Positions 46,727-57,043 of a DNA stretch of 64,000 nucleotides are shown here, one piece after another. Each line of letters starts with the position of its first letter. Within the stretch, counting starts at the first letter, position 1. A model generated the notes under the pieces. It had not been told where the DNA came from. It ran no database searches and worked only from the letters and a program-made list of their open reading frames with translations. The translations under genes and the position numbers were made by a program. Source of the DNA: Luteolibacter sp. Y139 (lineage in GTDB: Bacteria > Verrucomicrobiota > Verrucomicrobiia > Verrucomicrobiales > Akkermansiaceae); NCBI RefSeq assembly GCF_038066715.1, contig NZ_JBBUKT010000003.1, positions 620,001 to 684,000 of the forward strand. The letters are read 5' to 3'.

Positions 46727-49700
46727 ATGCGCCTTCTTTTTTCCCTGCTGTGTCTTGCTTCCCTGCCGCTTCAGGCAGCGCCGCCGGTGCTTTCCGCGGA
46801 ACCTCAGGATCAGCAGGTGGAGTTCGGAGACAATGCTGTCCTCTCCGTAACTGCCAGCGGTTCGAACTTGTCATATCAGTGGTATAAGGGACAAAGCGGC
46901 AATCTCTCTTCACCGGTACTCGGTGCCGTCGGTCCGCTGATGCTGAGCCTGCCGCTCGCCGCCGACAGTTCGTTCTGGGTCCGGGTTTCCAACGCCGACG
47001 GTGCCGTCAATAGCCCGGCCGCTGACATCACCGTGGCCCCGATGGTCCCAGCCACCCTGAAGGGCACCGGCTTCGTCCGGAATCAGGCAGTGAGCACGCC
47101 GGTCTCCTTGGTCCGCGACGTCGTCCGGGTCGTAGGGGGACGCTATCACGCCCATTTCATCAAGTCCGACGGCAGCCTGTGGGGGCTCGGCGGAAACAGT
47201 TCCGCCCAGCTCGGCGACGGCACCAGCACCCATCGTTATAACCCGGTCCCCGTGACCCTCACCGGGGTGATGCAGATCGCTGCGGGCGACGAACACACGA
47301 TCTTCCTGACGGCGGACGGAAGCTTGTGGGCGGCTGGCAGCAACAACGACGGTCAGCTTGGCGATGGCACCGGAATCAGCCGCGGCACGCCGAAAAAGAT
47401 CACGGGAGGCGTCGCCCGGATCGCAGCCGGCGGCTACAAGACCTTCTTCATCCGGACCAACGGCTCGCTGTGGGGCATGGGCAGTAACTACGGCGGAGAA
47501 CTCGGGGACGGCACCACGATCCCTCGCTACTCACCGGTGAAGATCGCGGACGGCGTGGTGAATGTGACCTCCGGCGGCCGCCACGCCATGTTCATCAAGT
47601 CGGACGGCTCCCTGTGGGCCATGGGACAAAACGACCACGGCCAGCTCGGCAATGGAAACAACACCGTGGTTTGGCAAGGCCCTGTCTCTGTCGCGACCGG
47701 CATCTCCCGCGTCGCCGCCGGCCCGGTGTACACCCTGATCCTGAAGCAGGATGGCACGCTGATGGGGACCGGCTACAATGGCTCCGGTCAACTTGGCATC
47801 GGGAGCACCACCAGCACCACGACCCCATCGGTCTGCACCACGGGAGTTCGCGGCATTTCCACCCAGCAGGATCACTGCCTGTTCCTCAAGGACGACAACT
47901 CGCTGTGGGGCATGGGGTGGAATCCGCAGGGCCAACTGGGCGATGGCACCACGGTCACCCGCACTCTTCCCGTTCCCATCGCGAGCGGTGTCTCCGGCAT
48001 GGCCGCCGGGGGAAGCTTCAGTTACTTCCTGGATGCCACCCCGCAGATCACCGGCCAGGACGCCCCGGTGGCCAGCCTCGTGAATGACGGGCTGGTTCTC
48101 CGCGTGGTGGTCGCCGGCCCCGGGCCCTTTTCCTACCAGTGGTTCACAGGAGCGGCCGGCGATACCACCCAGCCGATCGCAGGTGCCGTGACTTCCGTTT
48201 ACGCAGTCCCGGCTGCTTCCATCGGCCAGCCGCATTGGGTGCGGATCACCAATGCCTACGGCAGCAAGGACAGCGCCGCCGTGGTCCCGGCGAATGCCGA
48301 AACCCAACCGGTGGTCACCACCCAGCCCCAGCCTCAGGCCGTCGGATATGGGGAAAACGCGACCTTCACCGTCGCAGCCACCGGCACCGGCCTGGGCTAC
48401 CAATGGTATGCCGGCCCCGCGGGTGACACGTCCGCTCCCGTGGCCGGAGCGACCGGCGCCATGCTGGTCACCCCGCCCCTGTCCACGCTCACCAGCTTTT
48501 GGGTCCGGGTCACGAACCTGTCCGGCAGCGGCGATAGCATCGCCGCCACCGCAACCGTCACCCCGGCCACCACCGGCCGCCTGATGGGCAGCGGGGACAA
48601 TTCCTGGGGCCAGCTCGGGGTGCCTTCCAATACTCCCCAACCGGCCCAGGTGGCGTCGGGCATCCTCGACATGACCACAAACGTCGACCATGGCCTGATC
48701 CTCACCGCTACCGGCGAACTGTTCGCCACCGGACGAAACTACTACGGCCAGCTCGGCGACGGCAGCACGACCGACCGCTACACGCCGGTGCTGATTGCCA
48801 GCAGTGTCGCCCGTGTGGCCACCGGCTATTCGCACAGCTTGTTTGTGAAGACCGATGGCACCCTGTGGGGCGTGGGCTTGGCAGACGGCGGCCAACTTGG
48901 CGATGGAGGTGGTTACTACAGTCGCACGACTCCCATCCAGGTCGCCACCGGTGTCGCCGACATCTCGTGCTCGAATTACTCCAGCCAGATCCTGCGGACG
49001 GATGGCACCCTGTGGCAGACCCAGGTGAGCACCGACTACGAAGTCCCTGATTGGACCCTCGTCGCCACCGGCGTGGTCCGGGCCCGCGGCGGTTGGGATC
49101 GCTATTTCATCAAGGCTGATGGCAGCTTGTGGGGACGCGGCTACGACAACTACGGCCAAATCGGCGATGGGCCGGAAGTCACCGGCGAGACCCCGGTGCT
49201 CGTCGCTACCGGCGTCAGGAAGATGTCCGCGGGCCAGTATCACAGCCTGTTCATCAAGAACAACGGCACCCTGTGGGCTGCCGGGTACAATTTCTTCGGC
49301 CAGCTCGGCGATGGCACCACCACCAATCGGCCCACCGCCTTTCAGCTCGCCACCAATGTCGTCGATGCCGCCGCGGGCAATTCCCACAGCCTGTTCGTGA
49401 AGACGGATGGCACGATGTGGTCGATGGGTTACCCGGGCAGTGGCCGGCTCGGTGGCAATTACAACTCGAACACGACCCTTCCCGGACTCGCCGCCACCGG
49501 CGTTTCCAAAGTGGTCGCCGGATCCTCCCACTCATGGTGGATGGATGCCCGTGCCGAACTCGCCGGCCAGCCTGCCGATGCCGTGATACTGACCGGCCAG
49601 CAGGCGACTCTCAGCGTGTTGCCGGGCGGGCCCGGGCCTTTCACCTACCAGTGGTTTGCCGGTGAAACCGGAGACCAGTCCGCTCCTCTGGCCGGAGCGA

Positions 49701-51769
49701 CTTCCTCCTCTTTCCAAACCGCGCCACTGGCCGTCACGACCAAGTTCTGGCTGCGGGTCGGAAATGCCTACGGCACCGCCAACAGCCGCACCGTCACGGT
49801 CACCGTCGCCGTGCAGCCAGTCATCACCATCGAGCCCGACCAATACTCCGTGCTCACCGGTTCGCAGGCGCTCTATTCGGTCGCGGCCACCGGCGGTGCG
49901 CTTTCCTACCAATGGTATCGGGGAACGCCGGGAAACACCTCCAATCCAGTGGCAGGAGCCACCAGTCCTGTCCTCGGCTTGTCCGCTCTCAGCGGGGCAC
50001 CCGCCGTCTGGGTGCGCGTGACCAATCTCGCCGGCACGGTCGACAGCCACGGGGCTACCGCAATGGCTCCCCTGCGAGTGCCGGGCACGGTCTCGGGCAT
50101 GGGACGCAATACCTTCGGGCCCTTGGCCGATGGCACCACCCAGCAGCGCCGGACGCCGGTTCTCTCGATGCGCGACGTGGTCAAGATCTCGGCCGGCATC
50201 GATCACAGTCTCTTCCTCAAGGCCGATGGCTCGCTGTGGGGTTCCGGTACGAGCTACTCCGGGGAACTCGGAACCGGTTCCTCCATCAATCAGAACCTGC
50301 TGCCCATCCCGATCATGACGGGAGTCGCGGACATGTCTGCCGGAGGCTTCACTCTCATCCTGAAGCAAGATGGCACCCTGTGGGCCACCGGCACCAATGA
50401 CTATGGTGCGCACAGCGGCGCCCCGAGCGCACCCCGCTTCACCCCCGTACAGGTAAACAGCGGGGTTTCACGGATCGCCGCAGGATCGTTCCACAGCCTG
50501 GTCGTCAAAAACGACGGCAGCCTCTGGGCCTACGGCGGGAATTCCGATGGCCAGCTTGGCAATGGCAGCTCTTCCAACCCCGGCCAGCCGGTCCATCTGG
50601 CGGACAGTGTCGTCGACGTCGCCGCCGGCTCCGGACACAGCCTGTTTCTCAAGAACGATGGCACTCTCTGGGCGACCGGCTACAGCCAGATCGGCAGCGT
50701 CTCCATATCCTACGAGCCGATCCTCGTCGCCCGGGACGTGGTCGCCTGTTCCGCTGGCCGGCAATTCAGCCATTTCATTAAAAACGACCGGTCGCTCTGG
50801 GCCGTGGGCCGCAATGAATTCGGCATGCTCGGCACCGGCAACAAGAACTCCCAACCCGCGCCGGTGCGGGTCATGGAAGACGTTGCCTCGGTGTCCTGCG
50901 GATTCGATCACACCTGCATCGTCAAGCTCGACCGCACGGTCTGGACCGTGGGACGAAACGATCAGGGACAGCTCGGCACCGGCGATCTCACGAGCCGCAG
51001 CACCCCGGTCATGATCGCCGCCGGTGTATCCTCCTCCGCCGCGGGAAGCAGCCAGAGCCTCTTCATCGACCTGAAGCCGCTGATCACCCGCCAGCCGGTG
51101 TCGCTCAATGCCCAGGCTGGCAGCGAGACTTCGCTGGACCTTGAGATCCACTCTTCGGTGCCCGCGACCATCCAGTGGTATCGCGGCCGCAGCGGCGACA
51201 CCTCGCGGCCGATCACCGGCGCGACAGGAAGCATTCTGACGCTCCCATCGCCGCTGACCGGCACCTATTACTGGGCGCGCGTTTCCAATGAATGGGGATG
51301 GCGCGACAGCGCCGCCGCGGCCGTCACCTTGCCCGGAATGGGCAGCACCGATTGGCAGGAGTGGGCCTTCAATGCGGGGCTCAACGAGAGCAACCTCTCC
51401 CCCGAGACCGATGCCGATGGCGACGGTTTGGCAAATGTACTCGAACGGGCCTTCGACACCTCGCCGCTGCTGCCCTCCCCTGAAGGCCTCCCGGTCGCGA
51501 CCTTGGCCTTCCGCAATGGCCAAACCTACCTCGACCTCGTTTACCGCCGATCCAACTCCGGGTCACCTGACATCGGCTACCAGTGGTCGCCCGACCTGAT
51601 TACCTGGTCCACCTTTTACCCGGTGAGCAACGGCGGCCCAGGATCCGGCTCGCTGAGCCTGCTCAACTCGAACGTCGATGGTGATGGCTCGGCGAGCTTG
51701 TACCGCATCTCGCGGTCCCTGCGTTCATGGGAAACCGTTGGTTTCCTTCGCCTTGAGGTGACGGAGTGA
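46727..51769 (+). CDS. Giant exported RCC1-propeller / Ig-like repeat protein
   Basis: 1680 residues, signal peptide about 1-17. Architecture is three rounds of Ig-like domain(s) plus an RCC1 beta-propeller. Ig 1 at about 25-110, RCC1 block 1 about 125-430 (repeats of the type DGSLWGLGGNSSAQLGDGT), two Ig domains about 440-620, RCC1 block 2 about 620-940, Ig domains about 945-1115, RCC1 block 3 about 1120-1445, an Ig domain, then a C-terminal calcium-binding motif (DADGDGLANVLE) plus a beta domain like that on the other two giants here. Ig motifs such as YQWYKG / SFWVRVTN recur. Probably a cell-surface or secreted adhesin-like protein; no enzyme domain. Start ATG 46727 is set by the signal peptide. 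A repeat copy follows 35 bases after its stop. Confidence 0.87.
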   Translation: MRLLFSLLCLASLPLQAAPPVLSAEPQDQQVEFGDNAVLSVTASGSNLSYQWYKGQSGNLSSPVLGAVGPLMLSLPLAADSSFWVRVSNADGAVNSPAADITVAPMVPATLKGTGFVRNQAVSTPVSLVRDVVRVVGGRYHAHFIKSDGSLWGLGGNSSAQLGDGTSTHRYNPVPVTLTGVMQIAAGDEHTIFLTADGSLWAAGSNNDGQLGDGTGISRGTPKKITGGVARIAAGGYKTFFIRTNGSLWGMGSNYGGELGDGTTIPRYSPVKIADGVVNVTSGGRHAMFIKSDGSLWAMGQNDHGQLGNGNNTVVWQGPVSVATGISRVAAGPVYTLILKQDGTLMGTGYNGSGQLGIGSTTSTTTPSVCTTGVRGISTQQDHCLFLKDDNSLWGMGWNPQGQLGDGTTVTRTLPVPIASGVSGMAAGGSFSYFLDATPQITGQDAPVASLVNDGLVLRVVVAGPGPFSYQWFTGAAGDTTQPIAGAVTSVYAVPAASIGQPHWVRITNAYGSKDSAAVVPANAETQPVVTTQPQPQAVGYGENATFTVAATGTGLGYQWYAGPAGDTSAPVAGATGAMLVTPPLSTLTSFWVRVTNLSGSGDSIAATATVTPATTGRLMGSGDNSWGQLGVPSNTPQPAQVASGILDMTTNVDHGLILTATGELFATGRNYYGQLGDGSTTDRYTPVLIASSVARVATGYSHSLFVKTDGTLWGVGLADGGQLGDGGGYYSRTTPIQVATGVADISCSNYSSQILRTDGTLWQTQVSTDYEVPDWTLVATGVVRARGGWDRYFIKADGSLWGRGYDNYGQIGDGPEVTGETPVLVATGVRKMSAGQYHSLFIKNNGTLWAAGYNFFGQLGDGTTTNRPTAFQLATNVVDAAAGNSHSLFVKTDGTMWSMGYPGSGRLGGNYNSNTTLPGLAATGVSKVVAGSSHSWWMDARAELAGQPADAVILTGQQATLSVLPGGPGPFTYQWFAGETGDQSAPLAGATSSSFQTAPLAVTTKFWLRVGNAYGTANSRTVTVTVAVQPVITIEPDQYSVLTGSQALYSVAATGGALSYQWYRGTPGNTSNPVAGATSPVLGLSALSGAPAVWVRVTNLAGTVDSHGATAMAPLRVPGTVSGMGRNTFGPLADGTTQQRRTPVLSMRDVVKISAGIDHSLFLKADGSLWGSGTSYSGELGTGSSINQNLLPIPIMTGVADMSAGGFTLILKQDGTLWATGTNDYGAHSGAPSAPRFTPVQVNSGVSRIAAGSFHSLVVKNDGSLWAYGGNSDGQLGNGSSSNPGQPVHLADSVVDVAAGSGHSLFLKNDGTLWATGYSQIGSVSISYEPILVARDVVACSAGRQFSHFIKNDRSLWAVGRNEFGMLGTGNKNSQPAPVRVMEDVASVSCGFDHTCIVKLDRTVWTVGRNDQGQLGTGDLTSRSTPVMIAAGVSSSAAGSSQSLFIDLKPLITRQPVSLNAQAGSETSLDLEIHSSVPATIQWYRGRSGDTSRPITGATGSILTLPSPLTGTYYWARVSNEWGWRDSAAAAVTLPGMGSTDWQEWAFNAGLNESNLSPETDADGDGLANVLERAFDTSPLLPSPEGLPVATLAFRNGQTYLDLVYRRSNSGSPDIGYQWSPDLITWSTFYPVSNGGPGSGSLSLLNSNVDGDGSASLYRISRSLRSWETVGFLRLEVTE

Positions 51770-51804
51770 GTTCACGCACGAGCGCCTGAAGGGCCGCTAT
51801 CACC

Positions 51805-51974
51805 GTACAAGAGTAGGCCGCCAAGGTCCCACCCCTGGCGGCCCGAATCATTTCCTGCCCACACCCGTAGGCTGCGGAAGCGATTTTGTGCTGTTCACCC
51901 TTACATGAAAACTCACGCAGAGCGCGGTCTTCATGGTCATAGACCCTTCAGGTTTTCAGACGTTCAAAGTTTCT
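51805..51974. repeat. Intergenic repeat family, copy 1 (about 170 bp)
   Basis: First of three direct copies of one intergenic sequence. It begins GTACAAGAGTAGGCCGCCA and ends near CGTTCAAAGTTTCT. It holds a hairpin with perfect eight-base arms GGCCGCCA (51816-51823) and TGGCGGCC (51836-51843), and a second imperfect inverted pair around ATGAAAAC ... GTCTTCAT. No coding frame is convincing. It begins 35 bases after the RCC1 gene's stop. Confidence 0.9.
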
Positions 51975-52400
51975 GAGAAATTTTTCAAACTTCTCGCGGA
52001 GCTTGGAACAGCGGCCCGGGAGAAGCGTGCGAAGATCGGTTGATCCGCCAATGCGCCGATGCACCCCACAGTTCACCTTGCCAGAGTACAAGAGTAGGCC
52101 GCCAAGGTCCCACCCCTGGCGGCCCGAATCATTTCCTGCCCACACCCGTAGGCTGCGGAAGCGATTTGTGCTGTTCACCCTTACATGAAAACCAACGCAG
52201 TGCGTGGTCTTCATGATCATAGACCCTTCAGTTTTTCAGACGTTCAAAGTTTCTAAAAAAACTTTCCCGGATTCTTTCAGGGACGCCCCTGCAATCTGTT
52301 GGAAGGCGCGGGTTTCCAGCGGCATCCGTCAAAACATGGCGAACTCAAAATTCTAAATAATATCGACGTTTCTTAAGCTTTGTGGCTTATGGCGCGCGCC
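51975..52400. other. Gene-poor stretch between the RCC1 and metalloprotease genes
   Basis: About 630 bases (51770-52400) have no gene. Besides the two repeat copies, the gap 51975-52085 and the 146 bases before ATG 52401 are AT-richer than their surroundings. No clear terminator, tRNA or protein frame was seen; a -10/-35 pair for the metalloprotease gene could not be picked out. Confidence 0.5.
52086..52254. repeat. Intergenic repeat family, copy 2
   Basis: Same sequence and orientation as copy 1, differing at scattered bases, e.g. ACCAACGCAG where copy 1 has ACTCACGCAG, and ATGATCAT where copy 1 has ATGGTCAT. It lies 147 bases before the metalloprotease gene and keeps the GGCCGCCA / TGGCGGCC hairpin exactly. 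Confidence 0.9.
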
Positions 52401-55400
52401 ATGCGACGCCTCCCTGCGATCCTACTGCCGTTGATTCTTTTGGTCGGAGTTGCCCTTTGGTGGCTCAAGCCGTCCGCCCCGCCGCCACTTCCCCCGGTCG
52501 CGAAGGCTGCGGAGGCTGAGAAGCCAAAGTCCCGTCCTTCAGTAGCCGATCCTGCCCTGACGCAGTGGCTGGCCGATCACCGCGAAGCGCGCGAAATCCC
52601 CGCTGCCGACATGGAGCGGGCGGTGACGATGGCGACGGAACGCAAGGAGCGGATGCTCCAGTGGATCGCGGCCGACCCGAAGCAGGCCTTGGAGCAGGCA
52701 GTCACGCTGGCGGAATACGAGGCGCTGCCGGAGCCGCTCAAGCCTCTCTATGAGCGGCCCTTCGTGGCGATGGCGACGCTGCGGGTCTTGCCGGTATGCG
52801 TCGAAGGCGGCCCCGCCGAGCCGATGCGTGTTCTGGAAATGGAAGGCCAGAGCTGGCAGGCGTCCGTCTTTGGCCGGCGGCAGCAGCAGGTGACCAAGGA
52901 AGGCACTCCGCTCGCCGGCATCACTCTTGATGGGGTCGCGGCGATCGACGAGCAGGCCTTCGTGCCAGTCGCCTCGAAGGAAGTCGCGGCCCACGCTGCA
53001 CTGCCTCTCGGCAATCCGGATCCGGCCCGTGACTTCTCCACCGGTGAAGCGCTGGGCGACCACGCGGTCACTGCCTTGGCCGCGGGCAAGCGCTACCTCT
53101 TCGCCGATACCGCCTCGCTTGAGGATGCGAATCAAAAGATGGCCAAGCTTGATGAGTCGATCTCGCCTAAGAGCGGTTCAAACGTGGTGTTCGCCCTGCC
53201 ATCACCCGCTGAAGGCGGAGTGAATTGGGAAGGAGCTTCGGCCGAGGTCGAGCTTCAGGCGGACGCTTGGTCGGAGACGCCCAAGTCCGTCTTCTGCATC
53301 CGCGTGGATTTCTCCGACGTGCCCGGCCAGGTCGTGACCCAAGCCGCCCTGGCATCGGTCATGAATACCGCCGTGGCGGATTCGCTGACGAAAATGTCCT
53401 ACGGCAAGACCACCATCACCGCGGCGGTCAGCTCCACCACCGTCCGCATGCCGCTGCCCTCGACGTCCTACGCGCCGGACAAAAACAGCGAACTCCACAC
53501 CGACGCGAGGAACGCCTACCTCGCCGTGGCCGGGCCCACCGCGCTCAATGGCTACGACATCGTGGTCGTCCATTTCGCGAGCATCGGCATGCAGGGCAGT
53601 GGCCTCACCTATGCCGGCCTCGCGGGCGGCGGCAGCCAGTGGCTGCAGGGCACCATCGCCTCGGGCGTCATCATCCACGAGTTCGGCCACAACTACGGCA
53701 TCGGCCACTCGAGCTTCTGGGCGACCTCCGATGGCAGCGTGACCGGCGCCGGTAGCAGCGTGGAATACGGCGACCAGACCGACATCATGGGCAGCGGCCC
53801 GGATCCGGAGGGCCACTTCCACATGCAGGGAAAACAACGGCTCGGCTGGCTCACGGCTGCACAGTGGCAGGACGCCACTGCCACCGGTTCCGGCACCCGG
53901 CGCATCTACCGCTTTGACTCCAGCGCCACTACCGGTGCGCTGCGCGGCGTCCGCATCACGAAGGCCGCCTCACCGGCCGAATACTACTGGGTTGGCTATC
54001 GCCCCGGCATCCCGACCCAGCCTTCATTCCAGAAGGGTGCCTATCTGATCTGGCAGCGCCCTGCGGAGTCGCGTTCGTGGCTGATCGACACCACTCCGGG
54101 AACGCCGGATGGAAAGAATGACGCCGCCGTCGCTCTCGGCCGCACCTTCGCGGACGCCACCGCCAATGTTTACGTCACGCCGCTCGCCATCGGCGGCACT
54201 GGAGCCAACCAGTGGCTCGATGTGAACGTGCAGATCGGACCTTTCCCCGGAAACATCGCACCGACGGCCACGCTGACCGGCACCGGCAGCATCGCCGCAC
54301 GCGCGAGCACCACCTTCTCCGCCTCGGCGTCGGACGGCAATGGCGACACGCTCGCCTACAACTGGGACTTCGGCGACGGCAGCACCGCATCGAATGCCTC
54401 ATCGGTGAGCCATCTCTGGCTCGTCGGCGGCAACTACACGGTGACTCTGACCGTGAGTGACATGAAAGGCGGCACGGTCGTGAAGACGCAGGCCGTCACG
54501 GTCAGCGATCCGCTCACGACCTGGACCGCCGGGAGCGTAGGTGCCAGCCGCACCGTGAACCGCAGCGCCTACCTCAACGGCCGCTTCATCGTCACCGGCA
54601 ACCAGTACGCCTATGGATCCTTCGACGGCGTAACCTGGAAGGAGCAGTACCTGGCCCTGAACTTCAACAGCGGCGGCATGGCCTATGGCGATGGCCGCTA
54701 TGTGATCGCCGGCTTCGATTCGATCAGCGGCGATTGGCATGCGACCACCTATTCCTCCACCGATGGCATCCACTGGACTCAGGGAACCCTCGGCCTGCTT
54801 CCGGAGCTTCGTGATGTGGCGTGGGGTGCCGGTGCCTTCGTGGCAGTCGGCGATGATGGCACCATCCTGCGCTCGACCAATGGCGGACAAACCTGGACCC
54901 AGTCAACGGCGCCCGGCGTCGCTTCGCTCAGCAGCATCGCCTATGGCGGCGGAGTCTTCGTCGCCGTCGGCGGCACCACGGTCTACACCTCGCCGGATGG
55001 CATTGCCTGGACCGATCGCAGCTCGGGTCACACCTTGCAGAGCTGGCACAGCTTTGACCGCGTGATCTACGCCGCCGGGAAATTCATCGCGGGCGGTTGG
55101 TACAGCGGCATGCACGCGTCGCTGAATGGCGGCGTGACCTGGACCGAGATGCCGATCCGTGGCGACCACGACTACGACGTGAACAACATCGTCGCCGGTG
55201 AAGGCTGCATCGTCGCCTCGGCGATCGACAAGACAGACTCGAATACCTCGGTGCTGCTGGTGTCGGTCGATGGATTGTCATGGGAGGAGAGTGGCTATAC
55301 CGGCTTCCCCTCGACTCCCGCGCTGGCCTTCGGTGGCGGCCGTTATTTGACCGCCAGCGGCGCGGCAGGTGCGACCTCGCGCAGCAATGGCTTCTACCCC

Positions 55401-56942
55401 TCGAACTCGGCACCCACCGCGAGCATCAGCGCCCCCGCTACCGCGAATGCGCGGGCCGGCGTGCTCTTCTCCTCCACCACCAGCGATCCGAATGGCGACG
55501 CGCTCACGTTTGCCTGGGACTTCAAGGATGGCACTTCTCTAACAGGGGGCTCGTTCGCCTACCATGTCTTCCCGACCGGTGGCACGTATTCCGTGGACCT
55601 CATCACCACGGACACCCGCGGCGGCGTGACGGTGGCCAGTCATTCGATCACTGTCTCCGATCCGTTGGACAACTGGACCACCCGCACGTCCGGCACCACT
55701 GCCCACCTGAACGACATCGCCTTCGGCGGCGGCAAGCTCGTCGCGGTGGGAGAAAGCGCCGGCACCTACCGGATCTCCACCGATGGCATCAACTGGACCA
55801 CCGGCGGCAGCATGGCGGCCAATGGCTACCTCTACGGAATCATCTACGACGGCACCAATTTCGTCGTCGTCGGCCAGGACTATGACTTTACGGCGCCTGC
55901 CGGTTGGAAGGGCGCGATCTACACCTCGCCGAATGGCACCACCTGGACCCGCCGGAGTTTCTCCGGATCATCGCTGAAAGACGTGGCTTTCGGTGGCGGC
56001 GTTTACGTCGCGGTGGGCGAAGCCGGCGCGCTGTGGCGATCCACCAATGGCACCACCTGGTCGCCGGTTCCGTCCGGCGTCTCGGTGAATATCAATGGCG
56101 TTTCCTACGGCAATGGCGGCTTCGTCGCCGTGGGCGCGGCCAATGACGGTGGCTCGGGCATCGTGCTGACCTCGCCGGATGGCAACACGTGGACCAATAC
56201 CTCCGCCGCCGCCGGGCTGCTGAGTTGGCACGGCTTCTACGATGTCCAGTACTGCAACGACCGCTTCCTCGCCTCCGGCTGGTACACGAAGATCCGCCAC
56301 TCCACCAACAATGGCGCCAGCTTCACCACCACCCAGACCGGCACCCGCCAGATCCCTGCCTTCGCTTATGGCAATGGCATCTACTTCGCCGCCGGCGTCG
56401 ACAAGGACAACGCCAACGCGGACATCAACCTGATCTCCACCGACGGCGCGAACTGGAGTGCGCTGACCACCGCCGGCCAGGATGACCGGAATGCCACCGT
56501 ATTCTACAACAACACCTTCATCACGGTGGGAGCGAATGGCTCGATCCGCCAGTCCGCCACCGTCACCGCTCCGCCGACCGGTGGCTACGCCGCATGGCAG
56601 GCCGCCCAATTCCCCGGCTCCCCGGCGCTCTCCGGCAGCGAGGAAGACTACGACCGCGATGGCGTGCCGAACCTGGTGGAATACGCGACCGGCACTGATC
56701 CGCGCGATAGCAGCAAGCGGCCAACCTTCACCCGCACGGTGCAGGGTGGTCAGCTGATCCTCACCGTCCCGCGGAATGCGGACGCCGTGGATGTCACGAT
56801 CACCGCTGAAAGCTCGAGCAACCTGTACGACTGGGCTGGCGCCGGGGTGATCCTGCTCGAGGACACGCCCCAGCAATTCCGCGCGGCGATCCCTCTCAAT
56901 GGCTCCCGTAAATTCCTGCGGGCCCGGTTCTCGGTGAACTGA
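52401..56942 (+). CDS. Giant exported metzincin metalloprotease with PKD and Asp-box propeller domains
   Basis: About 1513 residues. Membrane/signal helix about 3-22, proline-rich linker, prodomain to about 290, then a zinc peptidase with HEFGHNYGIGH (His426, Glu427, His430, His436; the HExxHxxGxxH of metzincins) and a Met-turn-like DIMGSG. Then a PKD domain (about 614-703, YNWDFGDGSTAS), an Asp-box propeller (about 704-1000, repeats of the type YTSPDGIAW, RSTNGGQTW), a second PKD (about 1002-1088), a second Asp-box propeller, and a C-terminal DRDGVPNLVEY calcium motif and beta domain. Likely a secreted protease that binds glycans or other polymers. Starts TTG 52380 and ATG 52389 are also open; ATG 52401 gives a clean signal anchor. 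Confidence 0.87.
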   Translation: MRRLPAILLPLILLVGVALWWLKPSAPPPLPPVAKAAEAEKPKSRPSVADPALTQWLADHREAREIPAADMERAVTMATERKERMLQWIAADPKQALEQAVTLAEYEALPEPLKPLYERPFVAMATLRVLPVCVEGGPAEPMRVLEMEGQSWQASVFGRRQQQVTKEGTPLAGITLDGVAAIDEQAFVPVASKEVAAHAALPLGNPDPARDFSTGEALGDHAVTALAAGKRYLFADTASLEDANQKMAKLDESISPKSGSNVVFALPSPAEGGVNWEGASAEVELQADAWSETPKSVFCIRVDFSDVPGQVVTQAALASVMNTAVADSLTKMSYGKTTITAAVSSTTVRMPLPSTSYAPDKNSELHTDARNAYLAVAGPTALNGYDIVVVHFASIGMQGSGLTYAGLAGGGSQWLQGTIASGVIIHEFGHNYGIGHSSFWATSDGSVTGAGSSVEYGDQTDIMGSGPDPEGHFHMQGKQRLGWLTAAQWQDATATGSGTRRIYRFDSSATTGALRGVRITKAASPAEYYWVGYRPGIPTQPSFQKGAYLIWQRPAESRSWLIDTTPGTPDGKNDAAVALGRTFADATANVYVTPLAIGGTGANQWLDVNVQIGPFPGNIAPTATLTGTGSIAARASTTFSASASDGNGDTLAYNWDFGDGSTASNASSVSHLWLVGGNYTVTLTVSDMKGGTVVKTQAVTVSDPLTTWTAGSVGASRTVNRSAYLNGRFIVTGNQYAYGSFDGVTWKEQYLALNFNSGGMAYGDGRYVIAGFDSISGDWHATTYSSTDGIHWTQGTLGLLPELRDVAWGAGAFVAVGDDGTILRSTNGGQTWTQSTAPGVASLSSIAYGGGVFVAVGGTTVYTSPDGIAWTDRSSGHTLQSWHSFDRVIYAAGKFIAGGWYSGMHASLNGGVTWTEMPIRGDHDYDVNNIVAGEGCIVASAIDKTDSNTSVLLVSVDGLSWEESGYTGFPSTPALAFGGGRYLTASGAAGATSRSNGFYPSNSAPTASISAPATANARAGVLFSSTTSDPNGDALTFAWDFKDGTSLTGGSFAYHVFPTGGTYSVDLITTDTRGGVTVASHSITVSDPLDNWTTRTSGTTAHLNDIAFGGGKLVAVGESAGTYRISTDGINWTTGGSMAANGYLYGIIYDGTNFVVVGQDYDFTAPAGWKGAIYTSPNGTTWTRRSFSGSSLKDVAFGGGVYVAVGEAGALWRSTNGTTWSPVPSGVSVNINGVSYGNGGFVAVGAANDGGSGIVLTSPDGNTWTNTSAAAGLLSWHGFYDVQYCNDRFLASGWYTKIRHSTNNGASFTTTQTGTRQIPAFAYGNGIYFAAGVDKDNANADINLISTDGANWSALTTAGQDDRNATVFYNNTFITVGANGSIRQSATVTAPPTGGYAAWQAAQFPGSPALSGSEEDYDRDGVPNLVEYATGTDPRDSSKRPTFTRTVQGGQLILTVPRNADAVDVTITAESSSNLYDWAGAGVILLEDTPQQFRAAIPLNGSRKFLRARFSVN

Positions 56943-56970
56943 GGCGGCTGTTGGAATTCGGCTTGGACGG

Positions 56971-57006
56971 AAGGGCGTTCCTGCTCACTGCGGGATCGCC
57001 CTTTTT
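56971..57006 (+). terminator. Rho-independent terminator of the metalloprotease gene
   Basis: Outer arms AAGGGCG / CGCCCTT with an inner near-complementary TCCTGC / GCGGGA, then TTTTTC. It lies 28 bases past the stop and before repeat copy 3, so copy 3 is transcribed apart from that gene. Confidence 0.85.
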
Positions 57007-57043
57007 CTGCGATTTCACCGGTCCTCGGAGAAGCGACATCGCC

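Noticed and set aside
51948-52220. Minus-strand 90-codon reading frame across repeat copy 2
   Set aside because: It lies within a repeat whose other copies break the frame; no protein-like composition or ribosome site.
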